Part shown: positions 43,689 to 53,064 of the stretch, one piece after another
Layout: the number at the start of each line of letters is the position of its first letter
Position numbering within the stretch: position 1 is the stretch's first letter
Source: Pseudopedobacter beijingensis
GTDB lineage: Bacteria > Bacteroidota > Bacteroidia > Sphingobacteriales > Sphingobacteriaceae
Direction of reading: 5' to 3'
DNA: 64,000 nt
NCBI RefSeq assembly: GCF_042678145.1
Contig: NZ_JBHUDG010000005.1
Span: 124,001-188,000 of the forward strand
Position numbers and translations under genes: made by a program
The notes under the pieces: model-generated
What the model saw: only the letters and a program-made list of their open reading frames with translations
Databases searched by the model: none
Told to the model about the DNA's origin: nothing

Positions 43689-43782
43689 CGCTACTTACTT
43701 TGGGCTTGCTAATATAACTATAAATTTATTCTTCTAAAACAGGCATTTATTTTTTAAATATGCTGAAAATGTTTTAGATAGC

Positions 43783-44562
43783 TCACTTAAATTGGGGCTT
43801 GCGCTTATTAATAAACGCATCAACTCCTTCCGTATAATTTGTAGTTAAAAAACAGGTGGAAAACTCTTCAACTTCTGTATTAAAACCTGCATCTCTGTCT
43901 TCTTTATAAAATGCATTTATAGCTTTTATCGCCGAGGAAATTGCCTCGGGAGATTGAGACAGAACCTGACTCATCCATTGTTTACTGGTTTCTATTAAAT
44001 ATTCCGGTAGCACAACCTGACTCACCAAAGAAAGACTTTTCGCCTCCTCAGCATTTATTCTATTGGCGGTCAGGACAAGTTCCATAGCCTTAGCTTTCCC
44101 TACAATTTGTGGCAGTCGTTGGGTTCCTCCGTAGCCAGGAATAATTCCTAATCCAACCTCTGGAAAACCAAACTGTGCATTCGCAGAAGCGACACGAAAA
44201 TGACAGGCTAATGCCAATTCAAATCCCCCTCCTAATGCAAACCCATTAATAGCGGCCAGTATAGGCTTAGATCCACTTTCAATAAAATCGAACACAAGCT
44301 GTTGGCCTTTTTTAGCTAAGCGGAACGCCTCTTCTTTATTTAAACCTACAAATTCTTTTATATCTGCTCCTGCTACAAATGCTTTATTACCCGCTCCTGT
44401 TATTATAATCCCCTTTACCTTTTCATCTCCATAAGCTTCTTTTAGAGCTTGGTGAAGTTCATCTATCACTTGCGTATTCAATGCATTGAGCTGTTTTTCT
44501 CTATCGATAGTAATGGTTAGGATTTTCTCTTCGATGCTTATCCTTAAGGTTTCATATCTCAT
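43783..44562 (-). CDS. Enoyl-CoA hydratase/isomerase family protein
   Basis: The 259-aa crotonase-fold protein has the oxyanion-hole segments NKAFVAGADIKEFVG and AINGFALGGGFELALACHFR, and the catalytic-region motif FPEVGLGIIPGYGGTQRLP with Glu in the first and Gly-rich second part. It probably hydrates 2-enoyl-CoA in fatty-acid or amino-acid breakdown. Chain-length specificity is not predictable. It stands alone; no beta-oxidation genes lie next to it. Confidence 0.9.
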   Translation of the reverse strand: MRYETLRISIEEKILTITIDREKQLNALNTQVIDELHQALKEAYGDEKVKGIIITGAGNKAFVAGADIKEFVGLNKEEAFRLAKKGQQLVFDFIESGSKPILAAINGFALGGGFELALACHFRVASANAQFGFPEVGLGIIPGYGGTQRLPQIVGKAKAMELVLTANRINAEEAKSLSLVSQVVLPEYLIETSKQWMSQVLSQSPEAISSAIKAINAFYKEDRDAGFNTEVEEFSTCFLTTNYTEGVDAFINKRKPQFK

Positions 44563-44647
44563 AATCTCTATAATTAGGGCTTATTATAAATTTACTGAGA
44601 TTGTGTCACATATTATAAAAAATTAAAGTTTAGTTGAACCTACATAA

Positions 44648-44682
44648 AACAAAAAGCCCTGACCAATGCTGATCAGGGCTTT
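44648..44682 (-). terminator. Terminator after the barrel-protein gene
   Basis: AAAGCCCTGA (44653-44662) pairs with TCAGGGCTTT (44673-44682). On the minus strand it is followed by a T-rich run, about 20 bp after the stop at 44703. Confidence 0.8.
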
Positions 44683-44702
44683 CAAAATATCTTTAAAAAA
44701 GA

Positions 44703-45473
44703 TTAGAATCTAAAACCTAGGTTAATACCTGCTCTTAACCCCGCCCACGGACCAGAAAAATCTATTCTTGCTCCATTATTAGTTGCTTCTCCAGATAATT
44801 TTAACATAGGAATATCGGAATCTTTTAACTTATCAATTTCCTTTTGCAATCCATCACGCTCATCATCTGACAATGTTTTATTACCAGTAATATCTCCTTT
44901 AGCACTTCCCGCATTTGGCCCTAAAATCATCCAATCCAGATAAATTCTTTTACTCAATTTCCACTGTGCTCCAAACATTAAACCACCAGTAATAGTAGTA
45001 ACATTTCCAGATAGAGGAATTTTTTCAGTCTTTTCTATATTATTTTGATCCTCATATGTAAACTCAAAAGGGAGATCTGCAGAATAAACTGCATAGCGTA
45101 CAAATGGAGCTATATAAAACCCTCTAAATACACCTTTTCCCATGTAGAATTTTACTTCAGGGGTAATAGCATAGTTCCCTAATTTCAGATTACTGATGTG
45201 CTTATTAGTTTCTGGATCATCAATAGCACTTTTTATATCATCTAAAAAAGGAAGTTTTCCTTCCCCCATATATCGGAAACCTATTCCTGCCGATATTTTT
45301 TTACCTATTGCTCTTTCATAAGTACCAGAGTAAGTCCTCAATGGCAGCCCAGTTAAATTAAGCTTTATTAAATTTTTTCCATCATCTGATTTTACAGACT
45401 CTTTTTTATCCGCTGCTTTTGTCACAGTTACCAGCATAGCTATAACAACTGTAAGAAGTAGTTTTTTATTCAT
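44703..45473 (-). CDS. Outer-membrane beta-barrel protein (DUF3575-like)
   Basis: The 256-aa protein has a signal peptide (MNKKLLLTVVIAMLVTVTKA), then alternating strands with aromatic ends (LKLGNYAITPEVKFYMG, FYIAPFVRYAVYSADL, RIYLDWMILGPNAG) and a terminal strand GLRAGINLGFRF ending in Phe, typical of outer-membrane barrels. Two charged stretches (DDIKSAIDDPETNK and DDERDGLQKEIDKLKDSD) may be long loops. It resembles Bacteroidota DUF3575 proteins. Function unknown. Confidence 0.78.
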   Translation of the reverse strand: MNKKLLLTVVIAMLVTVTKAADKKESVKSDDGKNLIKLNLTGLPLRTYSGTYERAIGKKISAGIGFRYMGEGKLPFLDDIKSAIDDPETNKHISNLKLGNYAITPEVKFYMGKGVFRGFYIAPFVRYAVYSADLPFEFTYEDQNNIEKTEKIPLSGNVTTITGGLMFGAQWKLSKRIYLDWMILGPNAGSAKGDITGNKTLSDDERDGLQKEIDKLKDSDIPMLKLSGEATNNGARIDFSGPWAGLRAGINLGFRF

Positions 45474-45630
45474 ACTTATATTGGTTTAATTTTGCAAAAA
45501 TAACTTAATTATATTCATAAAAAAATACTACTTATTAGGTATTTTACTAAATCTCTGATATCATTCAGAAAAAAGCCCATTCATTCTTACCAGAAATCAT
45601 AACCAGTTCCCTACTTATATATTTAAACAT

Positions 45631-45663
45631 AAAGCCCCGTGACAAAATGTCACGGGGCTTTAT
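45631..45663 (-). terminator. Hairpin between mlaD and the barrel-protein gene
   Basis: AAAGCCCCGTGACA (45631-45644) pairs with TGTCACGGGGCTTT (45649-45662), a perfect 14-bp stem. The T run on either side is short. It most likely ends the mlaEFD-like transcript 24 bp after the stop at 45687. Confidence 0.7.
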
Positions 45664-45686
45664 ATTGTATTTTCTTTTAAAGGGTA

Positions 45687-46661
45687 CTACTTAGATTTTT
45701 CTTCTTTAGCTTTTTTCTTAAAATAACCTCTAAACAAAAAATTACTTTGCAGTGCTTTCATATTTTCATCCAATTTCTGAGTACTGGTTTCCAAATTCCC
45801 CATCACAGATTTCAGTTGCTGAGCCGCTTCTTCATCGTTTAACAATACTCCAATAGCATTATTACTATTATTAAGCTGTGCCGTAGCCTTATTTAGATTC
45901 TCTGTAGCTGCTGATGCTGATTTTGCCATGCTCTGAAATTCTTCAACTGAAGATTCTAATTTCCTGAACATCACCGTATCTTCCAGTACTTTTGACACAA
46001 AACCCTCACTATTGTTTAGTTTATTGCTAAACTTATTCAATTCCATGGCCATATTATTTGCAGACTGCGTTGTAGCATTCAAATTAGCTACAATTGCTTT
46101 AAAGTTATGAGCTATCTGGTCATCCGTCAATAGTGCTCCCACAGTTCCTTTACCCTCTACCAAACTTCTCGCCAGTACCTTAAAGTCTCCGGTAATCTCC
46201 ACCAGGTTTTTATTATTGGTCTGTAAGGTCTTCATAATATCATCGGTAGATAAGGTTTTATTCACCTGTAATTCATCTCCATCTTCTACAAAGGGGTATT
46301 TAAGAGAACCTCCATCTATCACAACAATCTTATTCCCAATTAAACCGTCTGAACTAATACTTGCTTTCGCATCTTTATGAATGTATTGGTGTGCAGATTC
46401 ATCTATATTTAAGATTACCTGCACCTGAGAAGTCCCATAGAATTGAATTTTTTTGATTGTCCCGATTTTAACTCCGGAAAACCATACATTATTCCCTGAT
46501 TTAAGTCCCTGTATATCGTCAAAAACCACACTAAGCTCAAAGGTTTTTACAAAGGTTTTTTTCTGTCCACCTAATGTAAAAACCCCTAAAAGAAATATAG
46601 CAATACCTATAAAAATAAAAATCCCTACGGTTATTCCTCTTTTTTTCTCCGTATTTTCCAT
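45687..46661 (-). CDS. MlaD-family (MCE) lipid-transport substrate-binding protein
   Basis: The 324-aa protein has one N-terminal membrane helix (about residues 10-29) and a single MCE domain (about 38-115; LSVVFDDIQGLKSGNNVWFSG, VWFSGVKIGTIKKI). A long helical tail with coiled-coil character follows (EEFQSMAKSASAATENLNKA). MCE proteins form hexameric rings that carry phospholipids across the periplasm. It is the last gene of the run with the permease at 47439 and the ATPase at 46669. Confidence 0.92.
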   Translation of the reverse strand: MENTEKKRGITVGIFIFIGIAIFLLGVFTLGGQKKTFVKTFELSVVFDDIQGLKSGNNVWFSGVKIGTIKKIQFYGTSQVQVILNIDESAHQYIHKDAKASISSDGLIGNKIVVIDGGSLKYPFVEDGDELQVNKTLSTDDIMKTLQTNNKNLVEITGDFKVLARSLVEGKGTVGALLTDDQIAHNFKAIVANLNATTQSANNMAMELNKFSNKLNNSEGFVSKVLEDTVMFRKLESSVEEFQSMAKSASAATENLNKATAQLNNSNNAIGVLLNDEEAAQQLKSVMGNLETSTQKLDENMKALQSNFLFRGYFKKKAKEEKSK

Positions 46662-46668
46662 ATTTTAT

Positions 46669-47439
46669 TTATTGTATAAAATTATAATCATAAAAAGATT
46701 TCACACGTTCATCGTCAGTATCAAAAACTTCTTCAAATGAACCTGCTTTATTAAATTGGCCATCCAAAAGTATAGTTACTCTGTCGCCAACTTGTTTTGC
46801 GCAAGTCAAGTCATGCGTAATAACAATTGAACTGGTACTAAACCTCTCCTGCACTTCATTAATAAGGTTATTAATCTCTATACAGGTTATGGGATCAAGC
46901 CCTGCTGTAGGCTCATCATACAGCATAATTTTTGGCTGTAATATTAATGTTCTGGCAATACCAATCCGTTTTCGTTGCCCTCCCGATAGCTCAGAAGGCA
47001 TTTGATTAATAGTCTGACTTAAACTAACGGCATCCAAAACCGACTCTACCGCATAATCTATCTCCGCTTTGCTTAGGTTCTTTTTATTCCTAACCAAAGG
47101 AAATTCCAGGTTTTTCCTTACAGTCATACTGTCATAAAGCGCACTATTCTGAAATGAAAAACCTATATTCAAACGTAATTGTTGTAATTCTTTGGGTGAT
47201 ATTTTATTGACTTCTTGCCCTAAAACATTAACTGTTCCCGAGTCCTGTGTCAATAAACCAGATATTATTTTTATAAGTACAGATTTTCCCGTCCCAGATT
47301 TACCTAACACAACCAGATTCTCTCCCTGATAAAGATCTAGATCTACACCTTTGAGCACATGATAGTCTCCAAAAGATTTATGTAAATCTCTAATGGTTAT
47401 CACCTTTGTGTTCATATCTATATGCTGTTGCTTCTTCAT
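46669..47439 (-). CDS. ABC transporter ATPase of the Mla-like lipid-transport system
   Basis: The 256-aa ATPase has Walker A VLGKSGTGKSVLIKI, signature LSGGQRKRIGIAR, Walker B KIMLYDEPTAGLDP and the switch His in VITHDLTCAKQ, as in MlaF. ATG 47439 overlaps the permease stop as TAATG, which supports this start; ATG 47415 is an alternative nearer the usual family start. It powers lipid movement together with the permease and the MCE protein. Confidence 0.94.
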   Translation of the reverse strand: MKKQQHIDMNTKVITIRDLHKSFGDYHVLKGVDLDLYQGENLVVLGKSGTGKSVLIKIISGLLTQDSGTVNVLGQEVNKISPKELQQLRLNIGFSFQNSALYDSMTVRKNLEFPLVRNKKNLSKAEIDYAVESVLDAVSLSQTINQMPSELSGGQRKRIGIARTLILQPKIMLYDEPTAGLDPITCIEINNLINEVQERFSTSSIVITHDLTCAKQVGDRVTILLDGQFNKAGSFEEVFDTDDERVKSFYDYNFIQ

Positions 47440-48221
47440 TAGGTCCTAAACATAAATGTGATCTGAGTACCAATAATTTCTTCTAAAAACACTAAAAACA
47501 TCCCCATCACTACTGCAGCATTTGCAGCTCTACCTACCCCCTCGGTCCCTTTAGACGAATTATATCCTTGATAACACCCCACTATCCCTATAGTAAAACC
47601 AAATATAATGGCCTTAATAGTCGAAGAAAAGATGTCTAGAAAACTTATAGCTTCAAATGCCGATTGGATAAAAGCTTGAAAACTGGTGTTTTCAAACGCA
47701 TATACATTTAAAAACGCTCCAATCATGGCTACCAAAGCCGTATAAAAAGTAAGAATAGGAATAGTGATTGTTGTTGCCAATGTTCTGGTAACTACCAAGA
47801 ATTTAAATGGATTTGTTCCAGACACTTCCATAGCATCTATCTGTTCTGTAACTTTCATAGAACCTAATTCAGCCCCTATACTAGACCCTACTTTACCTGC
47901 GGTAATCAAAGCTGTTAGCAAAGGTGCCAAAGATCTAAGTATGGCTATAGCCACCAATGATGGCAACCAAGAAGTAGCTCCAAACTCAGACAAGCTAGGT
48001 CTTGATTGTTTTGTAAAAACTATCCCCGTAATAAAGCCCGTTAATGTTATCAATCCTAAAGATTTAAAACCTACCTGATAACACTGTCTTATAATTTCTT
48101 TACCTTCTATTGGGGTAGAAAATGCCTCCTTGAAGAAACGTAGTATAAATCTGTGAATAAGATATAACTCATAGAATATACTGTTTAGTTTTTTCCTGAA
48201 ACGTGACTTCGGTTTTTCCAA
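47439..48221 (-). CDS. MlaE-family ABC permease
   Basis: The 260-aa protein has about five or six membrane helices and the MlaE family segments GAELGSMKVTEQIDAMEVSG and NPFKFLVVTRTLATTI. It forms the inner-membrane channel of the lipid transporter. The start is TTG at 48221 (MEKPKSRFRKK), since the next Met lies deep inside the conserved part. It leads the three-gene transcript; CAAAAATA at 48297-48304 on plus gives a -7-like TATTTTTG on the minus strand. Confidence 0.93.
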   Translation of the reverse strand: MEKPKSRFRKKLNSIFYELYLIHRFILRFFKEAFSTPIEGKEIIRQCYQVGFKSLGLITLTGFITGIVFTKQSRPSLSEFGATSWLPSLVAIAILRSLAPLLTALITAGKVGSSIGAELGSMKVTEQIDAMEVSGTNPFKFLVVTRTLATTITIPILTFYTALVAMIGAFLNVYAFENTSFQAFIQSAFEAISFLDIFSSTIKAIIFGFTIGIVGCYQGYNSSKGTEGVGRAANAAVVMGMFLVFLEEIIGTQITFMFRT

Positions 48222-48296
48222 GTTAAAAAAAGTTTATTGTTGATTTGTAATTTACAAAAGAAATCAAATCTATGTAGATCTTAAAAACCAATTTTG

Positions 48297-48304
48297 CAAA
48301 AATA
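48297..48304 (-). promoter_or_regulatory. Possible -7 element for the mla-like operon
   Basis: Read on the minus strand this is TATTTTTG, which fits TAnnTTTG. No -33 TTG at proper spacing is visible, and the leader would be about 70 nt. Confidence 0.4.
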
Positions 48305-48415
48305 TCATTATCTCAACATTTAAGCCACTATTAGAGAATTTTAACAAAAAAATAACATTCTTGTTTTAAATATGAATATGCTATTCCAGAATTTCGCTCA
48401 TAGCTAAGGTTTTGC

Positions 48416-48423
48416 TATTTTTG
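48416..48423 (+). promoter_or_regulatory. Possible -7 element for glnS
   Basis: TATTTTTG fits TAnnTTTG and puts the start near 48430, 16 nt before the ATG. The -33 position lacks TTG. Confidence 0.45.
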
Positions 48424-48445
48424 CAGGATATTTTGTTTTGAAAAA

Positions 48446-50119
48446 ATGTCTGAAGAAAGGTCACTTAATTTTATTGAGGAAATTGTTGAGGAGGATATCC
48501 GAACAGGTAAACATGGAGGTCGTGTTTTAACCCGCTTTCCACCCGAACCAAATGGTTATTTACATATTGGACACGCCAAGTCTATATGCTTAAACTTTGG
48601 TCTGGCAAAAAAGTACAACGGGACTACAAATTTACGTTTCGACGATACTAACCCCGTAACGGAAGATACTGAATATGTTGAAAGTATTAAAGAAGACGTT
48701 AATTGGCTGGGATTTGAATGGGCCGAAGAGCTTTATACTTCTGATTATTTTGATCAGCTTTATCAATTTGCAATAACGCTGATAAATAAAGGTCTTGCCT
48801 ATGTAGATGATTCTTCTTCTGAAGAAATAGCTAAAGGAAAAGGTACGCCAACACAACCGGGAACCCCTAATATTTTTAGAAGCAGAAGCATAGAGGAAAA
48901 TTTGACTCTCTTTGAAGAGATGAAATCTGGAAAATATGCCGACGGAGAAAAAGTTTTAAGGGCAAAAATAGATCTGGCAAGTCCTAATATGCACATGCGT
49001 GATCCTATTATTTACAGGATAAAACATGCGCACCATCATAGAACAGGAAACAAATGGTGTATTTATCCGATGTACGATTTTGCTCACGGACAATCTGATG
49101 CTATAGAAAAAATAACACACTCTGTGTGTACACTGGAGTTTATTCCTCACAGGGAGTTATATAACTGGCTGATTGACATGCTTGAAATATTCCCTTCCAA
49201 GCAATACGAATTTGCCCGTCTTAATATGAGCTATACAGTGATGAGCAAAAGAAAGTTAATGCAATTGGTTAACAATGCTTTTGTTGCAGGTTGGGACGAT
49301 CCGAGAATGCCTACTATCAGCGGATTAAGAAGAAGAGGTTTTACTCCTGCTTCAATAAGAAATTTCTGTGACAGAATTGGAATAGCAAAAAGAGAGAATG
49401 TCATAGATTTCAGCTTGCTCGAGTTCTTTATAAGAGAAGACCTGAATAAAACTTCGTGGAGAAGAATGGCGGTACTGGATCCTATCAAAATGGTGATTAC
49501 CAATTTCCTTGAGAACGAAATAGAATGGCTGGAAGGAGAAAACAATCCGGAAGCTGAGGGTGGTGAAGGATCAAGAAAAGTACCTTTCACCAAAGAGCTT
49601 TGGATTGAAAGAGAAGATTTTATGGAGGAGCCTCCTAAAAAATTCTTTAGGTTAGGTCCTGGTTTAATGTGTCGATTAAAATTTGCTTACATTGTTAGAT
49701 GTGATGACTTTGTAAAAGATGAACACGGCAATGTTACCGAAATACATTGTACTTATTTCCCTGATTCAAAATCAGGCAGTGACACTTCTGGCCTTAAAGC
49801 AAAAGGAACCATGCACTGGGTGAGTGTACCTCACGCCAAAACAGCAGAAGTTAGACTCTACGACAGATTATTTAAGGCAGAAGCACCAGATGCAGAAGAA
49901 GGTGACTTTAAAGATTATATCAATCCTGAGAGTTTAGTCGTTGTAGAAAACGCATATATAGAACCAGACTTATCTCATGCCGCACAACAACTGGCAGATT
50001 TCCCTGACAGGAGATATCAGTTCATTAGAAAAGGCTATTTCTGTCTGGACAAGGATTCTACTGCTGAGAAACTAGTATTCAACAGAACTGTTACTTTAAA
50101 AGACGGTTGGTCTAAATAA
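48446..50119 (+). CDS. glnS: Glutaminyl-tRNA synthetase
   Basis: This 557-aa class I synthetase has the HIGH motif in RFPPEPNGYLHIGHAKS and the KMSKS-type motif as VMSKRKL near residue 268, followed by GWDDPRMPTISGLRRRG, which is typical of GlnRS and not of bacterial GluRS. The C-terminal anticodon-binding beta-barrels are complete. A GlnRS means that glutaminyl-tRNA is made directly and needs no amidotransferase route. A terminator hairpin follows. Confidence 0.97.
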   Translation: MSEERSLNFIEEIVEEDIRTGKHGGRVLTRFPPEPNGYLHIGHAKSICLNFGLAKKYNGTTNLRFDDTNPVTEDTEYVESIKEDVNWLGFEWAEELYTSDYFDQLYQFAITLINKGLAYVDDSSSEEIAKGKGTPTQPGTPNIFRSRSIEENLTLFEEMKSGKYADGEKVLRAKIDLASPNMHMRDPIIYRIKHAHHHRTGNKWCIYPMYDFAHGQSDAIEKITHSVCTLEFIPHRELYNWLIDMLEIFPSKQYEFARLNMSYTVMSKRKLMQLVNNAFVAGWDDPRMPTISGLRRRGFTPASIRNFCDRIGIAKRENVIDFSLLEFFIREDLNKTSWRRMAVLDPIKMVITNFLENEIEWLEGENNPEAEGGEGSRKVPFTKELWIEREDFMEEPPKKFFRLGPGLMCRLKFAYIVRCDDFVKDEHGNVTEIHCTYFPDSKSGSDTSGLKAKGTMHWVSVPHAKTAEVRLYDRLFKAEAPDAEEGDFKDYINPESLVVVENAYIEPDLSHAAQQLADFPDRRYQFIRKGYFCLDKDSTAEKLVFNRTVTLKDGWSK

Positions 50120-50148
50120 TGATTAAAATTAAAAAAGAAATCTAAGGC

Positions 50149-50194
50149 ACTCCTTTCTTTCCTAAAACATTTGGGAGGAAAGGAGTCTTATTTT
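50149..50194 (+). terminator. Terminator after glnS
   Basis: ACTCCTTTC (50149-50157) pairs with GAAAGGAGT (50178-50186), with further partial pairing toward the loop and TTATTTT behind. Confidence 0.7.
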
Positions 50195-50244
50195 CATCTC
50201 GACCACCAATAGAGATTTCTATCAGAATAGTCTACAATAAAATC

Positions 50245-52347
50245 CTAAGAAATCTTATCCAGAGTAATTCCTGCAGCCGAAGGTTTATTAAAAAAGCTTC
50301 TTAACACCATGTGTTCAGGCTTTAACAGCTCAGGATCATTTCCCATAATTTCCTGTACCGTTTTCCGGGCCTCAATGAGTATATTCTGATCTTGGGCCAA
50401 ATCAGCAAGTTTAAGATCAAGAACACCGCTTTGCTGCGTTCCTTCTATATTTCCCGGTCCTCTCAGTTGTAAATCTACCTCTGAAATTTCGAAGCCATCA
50501 TTTGTACGAACCATAGTTTCTAACCTGATTTTCCCTTCTTTACTCAATTTCTCCTTGGACATCAGGATACAAAAAGATTGCTCAGATCCCCTTCCTACCC
50601 TTCCTCTCAATTGGTGCAATTGAGACAACCCAAAACGTTCTGCATTTTCTATAATCATAACGGAGGCATTAGGCACATTTACTCCAACTTCTATCACTGT
50701 TGTAGCCACCATAATTTGTGTTTCCCCTTTTACAAAACGCTGCATTTCGAATTCCTTTTCATCAGGCTTTAATTGACCATGTACAATACTTATTCTGTAT
50801 TTCGGTAAAGGAAACTCTCTGGAAAGTGTTTCTATCCCATCTTCCAGGTTCTTAAGATCTAATTTTGCACTTTCCTGTATCAACGGATAAACAACATAAA
50901 CCTGCCTGCCTTTTGCTATTTCCTGCTTCATAAAACCAAACATTCTTAAGCGCTGTGCCTCATACATATGTATCGTTTTTATAGGCTTCCTTCCAACAGG
51001 CAACTCGTTTATTACAGAAATATCCAAATCCCCATATAAAGACATGGCTAACGTACGAGGAATAGGTGTAGCTGTCATAACCAATACATGTGGCGGTATC
51101 GGGTTTTTCTTCCACAGTTTGGCCCTTTGTTCCACTCCAAAGCGATGTTGCTCATCAATCACAGCCAATCCCAATTGTTTAAAAACAACAGTATCTTCTA
51201 TTAAAGCATGTGTACCAACTAATATATCTAAATTTCCATTTTTTAAATCTTCCAGAATCCGGGTTCTGTCCTTCTTCTTTGTAGATCCCGTAAGCAAGGC
51301 TATACGCACAAGACCGTCCTGCAACATGGAAGAAATAGACACATAGTGTTGAGTCGCCAGAATTTCTGTAGGAGCCATTAAACATGCCTGGAATCCATTA
51401 TCTATTGCCAGCAACATACTCATTAATGCAACAACGGTTTTTCCTGAACCTACATCTCCCTGCACTAATCTATTCATCTGCGCCCCTCTCTGGCTATCCC
51501 AACGTATCTCTTTCAACACCTTTTTCTGCGCATTAGTCAATTCAAAAGGCAGTAAGTTCTCGTAAAAATAATTAAACTTCTCCCCTACATTAACAAATAT
51601 ATTCCCCTTAAATTTTTGTGTGCGCAGATGTTTTATTTTCAAAAGCTTTAGCTGTATAAAAAACAACTCTTGAAATTTTAAAGTTGCCTGCGCTCTATTC
51701 AATAAATGGGCACTTACAGGAAAATGTATATTCGAGATAGCTTCTTTATTGGAAATAAGCTTATATTTTTCCAAAACATAATCAGGTAGTACTTCCTTGA
51801 TTTCATTTGCAACAACATCCAGTAAATTGGCCACTAACTTTTGTAAACCCTTAGAATCTAATGAGAATTGTTTGAGCTTCTCCGTAGACGAATATACAGG
51901 TTGGAGACTCAAATTACCTTTCTCTTGAGTTTCTTTAGAAAACACTTCCAACTCCGGATGTGCCATTTGTAGCTTACCATTAAAAAATGATGGTTTGGCA
52001 AATAGGATATAAAGCTGATTAACCCTTAATATTTTTTCCATCCATTTTAAGCCTTTAAACCACACCAATTCTATTTCTCCGGTATCGTCAACTGCTCGGG
52101 CTACTAGTCTTTTTGTTTGCTTTTCGCCAATTATTTCAAAGGATTTTAAACGTACAAGAATTTGTACATAGGGGGAATTTGCGTCTACTTCAGTAATCTT
52201 ATAAAACCTGGTTTTATCAATATGCCTAAAAGGATAATAATACAGCAGATCTTTATAAGTAAAAACACCTGTTTCTTTTTTTAAAATTTCAGCCCGTTGC
52301 GGGCCAACGCCCTTTAGATATTCTATAGGTGTATTAAAAATATCCAC
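50245..52347 (-). CDS. recG: ATP-dependent DNA helicase RecG
   Basis: The 700-aa protein has the N-terminal wedge/OB domain, then a superfamily 2 helicase core with motif I GDVGSGKTVVAL, motif Ia APTEILATQHY, motif II as DEQH in VIDEQHRFGVEQR, motif III MTATPIPRTL and motif VI HQLRGRVGRG. RecG remodels stalled replication forks and branched DNA. It lies 12 bp after ridA and may share its transcript. Confidence 0.97.
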   Translation of the reverse strand: MDIFNTPIEYLKGVGPQRAEILKKETGVFTYKDLLYYYPFRHIDKTRFYKITEVDANSPYVQILVRLKSFEIIGEKQTKRLVARAVDDTGEIELVWFKGLKWMEKILRVNQLYILFAKPSFFNGKLQMAHPELEVFSKETQEKGNLSLQPVYSSTEKLKQFSLDSKGLQKLVANLLDVVANEIKEVLPDYVLEKYKLISNKEAISNIHFPVSAHLLNRAQATLKFQELFFIQLKLLKIKHLRTQKFKGNIFVNVGEKFNYFYENLLPFELTNAQKKVLKEIRWDSQRGAQMNRLVQGDVGSGKTVVALMSMLLAIDNGFQACLMAPTEILATQHYVSISSMLQDGLVRIALLTGSTKKKDRTRILEDLKNGNLDILVGTHALIEDTVVFKQLGLAVIDEQHRFGVEQRAKLWKKNPIPPHVLVMTATPIPRTLAMSLYGDLDISVINELPVGRKPIKTIHMYEAQRLRMFGFMKQEIAKGRQVYVVYPLIQESAKLDLKNLEDGIETLSREFPLPKYRISIVHGQLKPDEKEFEMQRFVKGETQIMVATTVIEVGVNVPNASVMIIENAERFGLSQLHQLRGRVGRGSEQSFCILMSKEKLSKEGKIRLETMVRTNDGFEISEVDLQLRGPGNIEGTQQSGVLDLKLADLAQDQNILIEARKTVQEIMGNDPELLKPEHMVLRSFFNKPSAAGITLDKIS

Positions 52348-52359
52348 AGCGTGTTATCT

Positions 52360-52746
52360 TTAGTTGGCTTTTACCGCTACAACTGATATTTCTACATTTA
52401 CATTTTTAGGCAAGGTTCTTACAGCAACAGTTTCCCTGGCCGGGAAATCGTGAGTAAATCGCTTGGCATAAATTTCATTCACTCTTGCAAAAGAATCCAT
52501 ATCGCTCAGAAAGATAGACGTTTTCACAATATTAGAAAAATCCATCTCAGCGGCATTTAATATTGCTTCCACATTATTTAACACCTGTTCTGTTTCCAGC
52601 TCTATAGTTTCATCCATGACTTTATTATTCTCAGGATTTATAGCTATCTGACCTGACACATATAAAATATCGCCAACCATTACTGCCTGACTATACGGAC
52701 CAATGGGCTCTGGAGCATTTGAAGTGTATATAATTTTCTTTTCCAT
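52360..52746 (-). CDS. ridA: RidA-family 2-iminobutanoate/2-iminopropanoate deaminase
   Basis: The 128-aa protein carries the family motifs PIGPYSQAV, YVSGQIAINP and PARETVAVRTLP with the substrate-binding Arg. RidA removes reactive imine intermediates formed by pyridoxal-phosphate enzymes. It is the middle gene of a possible run from the small membrane gene at 52988 to recG. Confidence 0.94.
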   Translation of the reverse strand: MEKKIIYTSNAPEPIGPYSQAVMVGDILYVSGQIAINPENNKVMDETIELETEQVLNNVEAILNAAEMDFSNIVKTSIFLSDMDSFARVNEIYAKRFTHDFPARETVAVRTLPKNVNVEISVVAVKAN

Positions 52747-52844
52747 GGATAAATCAAGAATATAAAACCAAATTTAAAGATATAAATCTGAATTGACAGT
52801 CTCTTAATAAACACTTATACAATGCCTATTATAAAGCCCGCTTA

Positions 52845-52988
52845 TTATTTATTAAAAACAAACCAATCCAGCATTTTATAAATGACCCCCAATATAAACA
52901 TTATAATGGCGATTCTATTAATCCAATGCATCACCTTCAGGTTAAAACTCTGAGGTATATTGGGATTCTTTTTTCTAAAGAAGTACAT
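52845..52988 (-). CDS. 47-aa membrane protein (DUF6728-like)
   Basis: This short frame begins MYFFRKKNPNIPQSFNLKVM and ends with a membrane helix INRIAIIMFILGVIYKMLDW and then FVFNK. The pattern of a basic N-terminus, MHxINRI and one membrane helix recalls the Bacteroidota DUF6728 family. The frame has no rare features and the region is otherwise empty, so I take it as real. It lies between the OmpA terminator and ridA. Function unknown. Confidence 0.65.
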   Translation of the reverse strand: MYFFRKKNPNIPQSFNLKVMHWINRIAIIMFILGVIYKMLDWFVFNK

Positions 52989-53006
52989 ACATACAAAAGT
53001 ATAAAA

Positions 53007-53046
53007 TAAAAAACGGAGTCTCTAAGACTAGAGACTCCGTTTTTTA
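53007..53046 (-). terminator. Terminator after the OmpA-family gene
   Basis: ACGGAGTCTCTA (53013-53024) pairs perfectly with TAGAGACTCCGT (53029-53040), and the flanking A and T runs extend it. It can act in both directions and lies about 20 bp after the OmpA stop. Confidence 0.9.
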
Positions 53047-53064
53047 TATAACAATCTATTTAGA

